Shown here: piece after piece, positions 58,420 through 64,000 of the stretch
Position numbering within the stretch: the stretch's first letter is position 1
Layout: each line of letters starts with the position of its first letter
DNA from: Candidatus Microthrix parvicella Bio17-1
GTDB lineage: Bacteria > Actinomycetota > Acidimicrobiia > Acidimicrobiales > Microtrichaceae
DNA: 64,000 nt
Assembly: GCF_000299415.1 (NCBI RefSeq)
Contig: NZ_AMPG01000001.1
Span: forward strand, 1,302,001 to 1,366,000
Reading direction: 5' to 3'
Notes under the pieces: generated by a model
What the model was told of the DNA's origin: nothing
What the model saw: the letters and a program-made list of their open reading frames with translations, nothing else
Databases searched by the model: none
Made by a program: the position numbers and the translations under genes

Positions 58420-59865
58420 TCACAGCACCAGTTCCGGCGTGTACCCGGCGGCGTCGGGGTACATCCTCAGGGTCGCTTCGATCCGCTGGACCACGGTGGC
58501 CACCTGCTGCTGGGCGGTGCCGACGAAGTCGAGCGGTTCACCGAGCGCTGCGTCGATCTGTGCCCGACCAAGGCCCAATGCCGGTTCGGTGGCCAGTCGG
58601 TCGAGAAGATCGTTGCCCTCGGCGCCTGCCTCACGCATTTCCTTGGCCACCGCAACCGCATGGCGTTTGATCGCCTCGTGGGCGGTCTCGCGTCCCACGC
58701 CATGACGCACCGCCGCCATCAGCACCTTGGTGGTGGAGAGGAACGGCAGGTATCGATCGAGCTCTCGTTGGATCACCGCCGGGTACGCACCAAAGCCGTC
58801 GAGCACATCGATGAAGGTGTTGAACAACCCGTCGGTGGCGAACGCAGCGTCGGGCAGTGCCACCCGCCGCACGACCGAGTCGAACACGTCGCCCTCGTTC
58901 CACTGGTGCCCGGCCAACCCGCCGATCATGGCAACGTGGCCGTCGAGGATCACCCGAAGGCCGCACACACGCTCGGCCGACCGGGCGTTCATCTTGTGGG
59001 GCATCGCCGAGGATCCCACCTGCCCCTCGCGAAACCCCTCGGTCGCCAACTCGTTACCCGCCATCAACCGGATGGTGGTGGCCAGTGACGACGGCCCGGA
59101 ACACAGCTGTGCCAGCGCTGTGACCACCTCGTAGTCGAGCGAGCGGGGGTACACCTGACCCACGCTGGTCATCACGTTGGAGAAGCCGAGGTGTGTGGCC
59201 ACCCGGCGTTCCAGGTTGGCCACCTGCTCGTGGGATCCGAGCAGGTCGACCAGATCGGCCTGAGTGCCCACCGGCCCTTTCAGGCCTCGCAGCGGGTAGC
59301 GGTCGATCAGCGTTCGCAGCCGGTCATGGGCCTCGAGCAGTTCCTCGGCCGCCGATGCGAACCGCTTCCCCAGCGTCGTCGCCTGAGCAGCCACGTTGTG
59401 CGAACGTCCGGCCATGACGGTGGTGGCGTGCTCCGCGGCAAGCGTGGCGAGACGGGCCAACGAGGCGAGGGCACGGTCGGCGAGCAGCTCCATCGAACGC
59501 CGCAACTGCAACTGCTCGACGTTCTCGGTCAGGTCGCGGCTGGTCATCCCGGCGTGGATGTACTCATGCCCGGCCAGTGCGCTGAACTCCTCGATGCGGG
59601 CCTTCACATCGTGGCGGGTGATCCGTTCACGAGCATCGATCGAGGCCAGATCCACCGCCTCGACCACGCTCTCGTAGTCGGCGATCACTCCGTCGGGCAC
59701 GGCCATGCCCAGCTGTGCCTGGGCGGTGAGCACGGCGATCCACAACCGGCGTTCCAGCATCACCTTGCCCTCCGGCGACCACAGCTCGCGCATCTCGGGC
59801 GAGGCGTAGCGCCCAGCCAAAACGTTGGCGATGGCCGGAGCGGCACCGGTTGAATTGACGGTCAC
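58420..59865 (-). CDS. purB: Adenylosuccinate lyase
   Basis: 481 residues. Cleaves SAICAR and adenylosuccinate. [16 protein letters not shown] at the N-terminus, [14 protein letters not shown] and [18 protein letters not shown], and the signature [15 protein letters not shown] with the catalytic Ser. GTG start overlapping the purE stop (GTGA). Because it serves both IMP and AMP branches it works with the purine cluster as a whole. Confidence 0.95.
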   Translation of the reverse strand: MTVNSTGAAPAIANVLAGRYASPEMRELWSPEGKVMLERRLWIAVLTAQAQLGMAVPDGVIADYESVVEAVDLASIDARERITRHDVKARIEEFSALAGHEYIHAGMTSRDLTENVEQLQLRRSMELLADRALASLARLATLAAEHATTVMAGRSHNVAAQATTLGKRFASAAEELLEAHDRLRTLIDRYPLRGLKGPVGTQADLVDLLGSHEQVANLERRVATHLGFSNVMTSVGQVYPRSLDYEVVTALAQLCSGPSSLATTIRLMAGNELATEGFREGQVGSSAMPHKMNARSAERVCGLRVILDGHVAMIGGLAGHQWNEGDVFDSVVRRVALPDAAFATDGLFNTFIDVLDGFGAYPAVIQRELDRYLPFLSTTKVLMAAVRHGVGRETAHEAIKRHAVAVAKEMREAGAEGNDLLDRLATEPALGLGRAQIDAALGEPLDFVGTAQQQVATVVQRIEATLRMYPDAAGYTPELVL

Positions 59866-60407
59866 GTGGCGGGCCCTTCGGTCTGGTTGAGGGAGGCGTC
59901 CTGGGCGATGGCCTTGGCCTCCAGCGCGTGTGCGTATTCATCGAGGGCGTCGGCCAGCATCGGGTCGGCGAGCGCCAGGATCCGGACCGCCATCAGTGCA
60001 GCGTTCTGGGCGCCGCCGATGGCCATCGTGGCCACAGGAACGCCGCCGGGCATCGACACGATCGACAGCAGTGAGTCCTCGCCCGACAGGTGTTTGGAGG
60101 GCACCGGCACGCCGATCACGGGCAGCCGGGTCATCGACGCCACCATGCCGGGCAGGTGGGCGGCGCCGCCGGCCCCGGCGATGATCACCGACAGGCCCCG
60201 AGCGGTCGCGCCCGATGCATAGTCGACCATGCGGTGAGGCGAGCGGTGGGCGGAGATCACCCGGACCTCATGGGGCACACCGAAGTCGGTCAACACCTCC
60301 GATGCAGGTGCCATGGTGTCGGCGTCCGATGACGAACCCATGATGATGCCCACCGTGGGGGTCGTCGTCTCGCCTTGACGGGCTGATGCCATGTCGGGGG
60401 TACTCAT
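59862..60407 (-). CDS. purE: N5-carboxyaminoimidazole ribonucleotide mutase
   Basis: 181 residues from the ATG at 60407, coupled to purK by [42 protein letters not shown] and the end motif [16 protein letters not shown]. The N-terminus is about 17 residues longer than the core. Confidence 0.96.
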   Translation of the reverse strand: MSTPDMASARQGETTTPTVGIIMGSSSDADTMAPASEVLTDFGVPHEVRVISAHRSPHRMVDYASGATARGLSVIIAGAGGAAHLPGMVASMTRLPVIGVPVPSKHLSGEDSLLSIVSMPGGVPVATMAIGGAQNAALMAVRILALADPMLADALDEYAHALEAKAIAQDASLNQTEGPAT

Positions 60408-61690
60408 TTCGGGTCGGGGCTTCGGCCGTCCAGCATCCGTGCGACCGCCGTTGCCCTGGCGAGCGCACGGTCGACGTCGCCATCGCACACGGTGACGTGT
60501 CCGATCTTGCGGTCGGGCCTGGGGGTCTTGGCGTACAGATGGATCTTGGCCGCCGGGTCGACCGCCATGCCTGCTGCGAGTCGGCCGCGTGGTTCCGTGA
60601 CCTCGGGGTCGGATTCACCGGCCCCAACCACGTTCACCATGGCGGCGGCCGGGGTACGGAGCGAGATGTCGCCGAGCGGCAGGTCGAGCACGGCTCGCAG
60701 GTGCTGCTCAAACTGGCCGGTGACGCATGCGTCCGCGCTGAGGTGGCCGGAGTTGTGCACCCGAGGCGCCAACTCGTTCACGAGCACCGTTCCGTCGGTG
60801 GTGATGAACAACTCGACCGCCAGCACGCCAACCGCCGCTGCGGCCAGCGCCACCTCGGCCCCCACCCGGCCGGCCTCCTCCACCACCGAATCGTCAAGGC
60901 GCGCCGGCACCACCACCTCGTTGCACATGCCATTTCGTTGAATGGTCTCGAAAACCGGGTAGGTGGTGTGCTCACCGCCGGGCCGACGTGCGGTCACCAC
61001 GGCCACCTCGGCCGCCAGGTCGAGCGCTGGCTCCAGCACCAGCCGCACCCCGGCGCTGGAAATACCGGCCGGGGCAGAGGCGCCGCCATCGGCCCTCGTG
61101 GCCTCACACCAGTTGGCCACAAAGCCGGCGACCTCATCGACGCCATCGAGCGCGAAGACGCCCCGGCCGTCATAGCCGCCGCGGCTGATCTTGGCGATCA
61201 CCTTCGGGCCATGGGCCTCGACAAAGCGATGCACCGCCCGCCCAACCGGCACGCCGTCGATCGTGGGGACCGCCGGGTCGACGATCTCGAACGGCGGAAG
61301 CGGCAACCCGGCACGGGCCAGGTGCTCGCGCTGCAACGCCTTGTCGGCCGAACGCATCGTTTCGGGGCCGGGGTGCACGATGACCCCGCGGGCCACCAAC
61401 GCGTCGAGGGCCTCCCAGCTGACGTTCTCGTGGTCAAAGGTGACCACGTCGACCGTGTCGGCGAACGCGTCAATCGCTGCCACATCTTCGGGATCGCCGG
61501 TGGTAACCGATGCAAACACCCCGGGCACGCCCTCGTCAGAGGAGCCCGCCAGCACGTGAACCTCCACACCCAGCGACACCGCCGCCTGGGCCATCATGCG
61601 GGCCAACTGCCCCCCACCGATGATGCCCACCCTGGGGGGACGATCCGGCGGCAGGTCGAGCCCGGTTTCTGGCCGCAGAGCGCTGCTCAT
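60404..61690 (-). CDS. purK: N5-carboxyaminoimidazole ribonucleotide synthase
   Basis: 428 residues from the ATG at 61690, coupled to purD by ATGA. ATP-grasp: [59 protein letters not shown], and the C-terminal [12 protein letters not shown]. Confidence 0.96.
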   Translation of the reverse strand: MSSALRPETGLDLPPDRPPRVGIIGGGQLARMMAQAAVSLGVEVHVLAGSSDEGVPGVFASVTTGDPEDVAAIDAFADTVDVVTFDHENVSWEALDALVARGVIVHPGPETMRSADKALQREHLARAGLPLPPFEIVDPAVPTIDGVPVGRAVHRFVEAHGPKVIAKISRGGYDGRGVFALDGVDEVAGFVANWCEATRADGGASAPAGISSAGVRLVLEPALDLAAEVAVVTARRPGGEHTTYPVFETIQRNGMCNEVVVPARLDDSVVEEAGRVGAEVALAAAAVGVLAVELFITTDGTVLVNELAPRVHNSGHLSADACVTGQFEQHLRAVLDLPLGDISLRTPAAAMVNVVGAGESDPEVTEPRGRLAAGMAVDPAAKIHLYAKTPRPDRKIGHVTVCDGDVDRALARATAVARMLDGRSPDPK

Positions 61691-62922
61691 GAGGCCACGG
61701 CCGCGGCGATGTCGGTGCGCACCGTCATGCCCGGCCAGCTCAGCTCGGCCACCCCGGCGTAAGCACGCTGCCGCGCCTCGGCCACGTCGGCGCCTCTGCC
61801 GCACACCGACAGCACCCGGCCTCCGGAGCTCACCAGATCACCATCCTCCCCGATGGCCACCCCGGCGCCGTACACGGTGACGCCGGGCAGCAGGCGTGCC
61901 GCCTCCAGCCCCGAGATGTGGTTGCCGATTCGTGGGGCCACCGGGTACCCCTCGGAGGCACACACCACGTTGACCATCGCATCATCGGAGCAGGTCGGCT
62001 GCGCCTCGATCGACCCGGCGGCGGCTTGGCCGAGCAGCTCCAGAAGACTCGAGGTCATGCGAGGCAGCACCACCTGGGTCTCCGGATCACCGAAGCGAAC
62101 GTTGTACTCCAGCAGTTTCGGCCCGTCCGCAGTCAGCATCAACCCGGCGTAGAGCACGCCCCGAAAGTCGATCCCGCGACGCCGCAGCGTTGCCAGCGTG
62201 GGGGCAATGAAGTCGTCGGCGACGGTGCGTGTCAACTCGTCGCTGCTCAGGTCGCCATCGGATCCATACGGGCTGTAGGCACCCATGCCGCCCGTGTTGG
62301 GGCCGGTGTCGCCATCGCCGATTCGCTTGAAGTCCTGGGCCGGGCTCAGCAACACACCTCGGGTGCCGTCGCACACGGCGAACACCGACACCTCGGGACC
62401 CACCAGGCCCTCCTCGATCACCAGCCGCCGCCCCGCGTCCCCAAACGCATCGCCGGACAGGTAGTCGTCCACCGAGTTGCGTGCCTCGGCCAGATCGTCG
62501 GTGACCACTACGCCCTTACCCGCTGCCAGGCCGTCTGTTTTGATGACGAACGGAGGCGCCATCGTGTCGAGGAAGGCCCTTGCGGGTTGGGCCTCGGTGA
62601 AGGATCCGTAGGCGGCGGTGGGCACGCCGGCCTCGGCCAGCAGGTCTTTCATGTACGCCTTGGAGCCCTCCAGTTGCGCGCCGTCGGCACCGGGGCCAAA
62701 CACGAGACGTCCATCGGCGCGCAGCCGGTCGGCCAGGCCGTCCACCAGTGGCGCCTCAGGGCCGATCACATACAGATCGGCGTCGATATCCTCGGGCGGG
62801 ATGTCGACCGACCCTTCAATCAGCGGGTTGCCCGGGGTGACGAGCACCTCGGTGGCATCCCGAGCCAACACGTCGGCCAACGCAGCTTCGCGTCCGCCCG
62901 ATCCGACCACACAGACTCTCAC
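61687..62922 (-). CDS. purD: Phosphoribosylamine-glycine ligase
   Basis: 411 residues from the GTG at 62922. VCVVGSGGREAALADVLA, FVIKTDGLAAGKGVVV, GPNTGGMGAYSP, LLEYNVRFGDPETQVVLPR. Normally about 420 residues. First gene of the leftward purD-K-E-B-C-S-Q unit. The Shine-Dalgarno is weak (GGGA very close to the start). It diverges from the M20 gene over 110 bases. Confidence 0.95.
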   Translation of the reverse strand: MRVCVVGSGGREAALADVLARDATEVLVTPGNPLIEGSVDIPPEDIDADLYVIGPEAPLVDGLADRLRADGRLVFGPGADGAQLEGSKAYMKDLLAEAGVPTAAYGSFTEAQPARAFLDTMAPPFVIKTDGLAAGKGVVVTDDLAEARNSVDDYLSGDAFGDAGRRLVIEEGLVGPEVSVFAVCDGTRGVLLSPAQDFKRIGDGDTGPNTGGMGAYSPYGSDGDLSSDELTRTVADDFIAPTLATLRRRGIDFRGVLYAGLMLTADGPKLLEYNVRFGDPETQVVLPRMTSSLLELLGQAAAGSIEAQPTCSDDAMVNVVCASEGYPVAPRIGNHISGLEAARLLPGVTVYGAGVAIGEDGDLVSSGGRVLSVCGRGADVAEARQRAYAGVAELSWPGMTVRTDIAAAVAS

Positions 62923-63032
62923 CGTCCCATCATGCCCCACGCGCTGAAACCCGCCCGTACCGGAGTGGCACCTCGGCCCGTGCCTCACTGCCTCACCACC
63001 AGGCTTGAGCAGCCGGGCTAGCGTCCGGCTCC

Positions 63033-64000
63033 ATGGGGGACCCCACGCAAACCGGCGCCACATCCGACATCAACAACGGCCCACTGGCCGAGTTGGCGGC
63101 CGAAGCCAACGGATTCGTCGACGATCTGGTGGCCTGGCGGCGCGACATTCACGCCAACCCGGAGTTGGGCCTCGACAACCCTCGCACGCGGGACCTCATC
63201 ATCGAGGCGCTGGCGCCACTCAGCCTGCCAATTCGCACCGGCGAGCAGGCCAGTTGGGTGGCGGCCGACATTGTGGGCGACCCCGATGGTCCGACGATCC
63301 TGCTGCGGGCCGACACTGACGCGTTACCGATGACAGAGAACAGCGACGAGTCGTTCAGCTCCGTGGTGAAGGGGAGGGCCCACACCTGCGGGCACGACGG
63401 CCACGTGGCCATGCTGCTCGGCGCGGCACGGCTGCTGAGTACCCGGCGCAACGACCTGCCCGGCACCGTGCGCCTGGTGTTTCAGCCTGGCGAGGAGGGC
63501 CACGCCGGGGCACAGGTGATGCTGACCGAAGGCGTACTCACCGACGGGCTGACCAACCCTGTGACGGGGTCGTTCGCCATGCACGTCACCCCCAACATCC
63601 CCACCGGTTTCATGGGCACGAAAGCGGGCGCCCTCATGGCATCGGCCGACGAGTTCAGCGTGACCATCCGTGGCAGGGGCACACACGCCTCGACGCCGCA
63701 CTTCGGTGTGGACCCGATGCCCGCCGCCGCCGAACTTGTCGGCGCGCTCAACTCGATGATCACCCGCCGCATCGAGGCGTTCGATCCAGCCATCCTCACC
63801 GTGGCCCACCTCACCGGCGGCACCACCCACAACGTCATCCCCGAACGGGTGTTGATGGAAGGCACGGTGCGATGCGTGTCCGACCACACACGCAGCCGGG
63901 TGGAACAGCTGTTTGCCGAAGTGGTCAACGGGGTGACCGCCGCCCACGGCTGTACTGCGGAAATCGAGTACCACCGGGGCTACCCGGTGACCGTCAACGA
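63033..64000 (+). CDS. M20-family amidohydrolase/peptidase, N-terminal part (cut by window edge)
   Basis: 322 codons present, no stop in window. WRRDIHANPELGLDNPRT, LLRADTDALPMTE, THTCGHDGHVAMLLGAARLL (metal ligands), FQPGEEGHAGAQVM and a dimerisation domain with THNVIPERVLMEGTVR. Resembles hippurate/IAA-amino-acid amidohydrolases that hydrolyse N-acyl amino acids. Start ATG 63033. Confidence 0.9.
   Translation, partial: MGDPTQTGATSDINNGPLAELAAEANGFVDDLVAWRRDIHANPELGLDNPRTRDLIIEALAPLSLPIRTGEQASWVAADIVGDPDGPTILLRADTDALPMTENSDESFSSVVKGRAHTCGHDGHVAMLLGAARLLSTRRNDLPGTVRLVFQPGEEGHAGAQVMLTEGVLTDGLTNPVTGSFAMHVTPNIPTGFMGTKAGALMASADEFSVTIRGRGTHASTPHFGVDPMPAAAELVGALNSMITRRIEAFDPAILTVAHLTGGTTHNVIPERVLMEGTVRCVSDHTRSRVEQLFAEVVNGVTAAHGCTAEIEYHRGYPVTVN

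Overview
The window is one contiguous stretch of a GC-rich actinobacterial chromosome. Gene order and families fit the class Acidimicrobiia or a close relative: rplM-rpsI-glmM-glmS-acpS-nnr-alr-tsaE-tsaB synteny, a GuaB3-type protein, an F420/LLM-type oxidoreductase, an MpaB/DUF2236 protein, DUF6131 and RipA-like NlpC/P60 hydrolases. The taxon is inferred from content only. I saw no rRNA, tRNA, insertion sequence, prophage or CRISPR array.

Layout. Positions 1-9041 run leftward: start of mdh, a heterodimeric ABC exporter, an aldehyde dehydrogenase, an MpaB-like protein, a DUF4262 protein, then metF and folD. purH (9088-10650) follows. Next comes a rightward block with a 34-codon membrane peptide and a large acyltransferase/SGNH gene that is broken by a 67-bp tandem duplication (11166-14142). 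purN, sucD and sucC run leftward. Positions 16900-18240 are rich in hairpins and short tandem repeats and hold an orphan AbiEi-like gene. Then come an SDR enzyme, an AlaX-type editing protein, an LLM oxidoreductase, an acyl-CoA ligase-like gene coupled to pcrA, two paralogous NlpC/P60 hydrolases, guaA coupled to a guaB3-like gene, a NUDIX hydrolase, and groS-groL under two tandem CIRCE operators.

From 35 to 48 kb lies the conserved tsaD-rimI / tsaB-tsaE-alr-nnr-acpS-glmS-glmM-rpsI-rplM series. It is split between rimI and tsaB by a small stress-gene island (PPOX remnant, DUF6131, CsbD), two of whose members have GTTT-N15-GGGTA promoters typical of stress sigma factors. The protein in the glmS slot is about twice the normal size.

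From 49 to 63 kb is a nearly complete de novo purine cluster: purD-K-E-B-C-S-Q, then purL, then purF-purM. It is interrupted by an exported SurE-like nucleotidase (opposite strand), a DUF429 protein and a small membrane protein. With purH, purN and guaA elsewhere in the window, every step from PRPP to IMP has a candidate, and metF/folD can supply one-carbon folates. purA and a classical guaB were not seen. The window ends inside an M20 amidohydrolase.

Many adjacent leftward genes overlap by ATGA or GTGA, which indicates translational coupling and helped fix starts. Long open frames opposite these genes are GC-rich shadows and are not listed.
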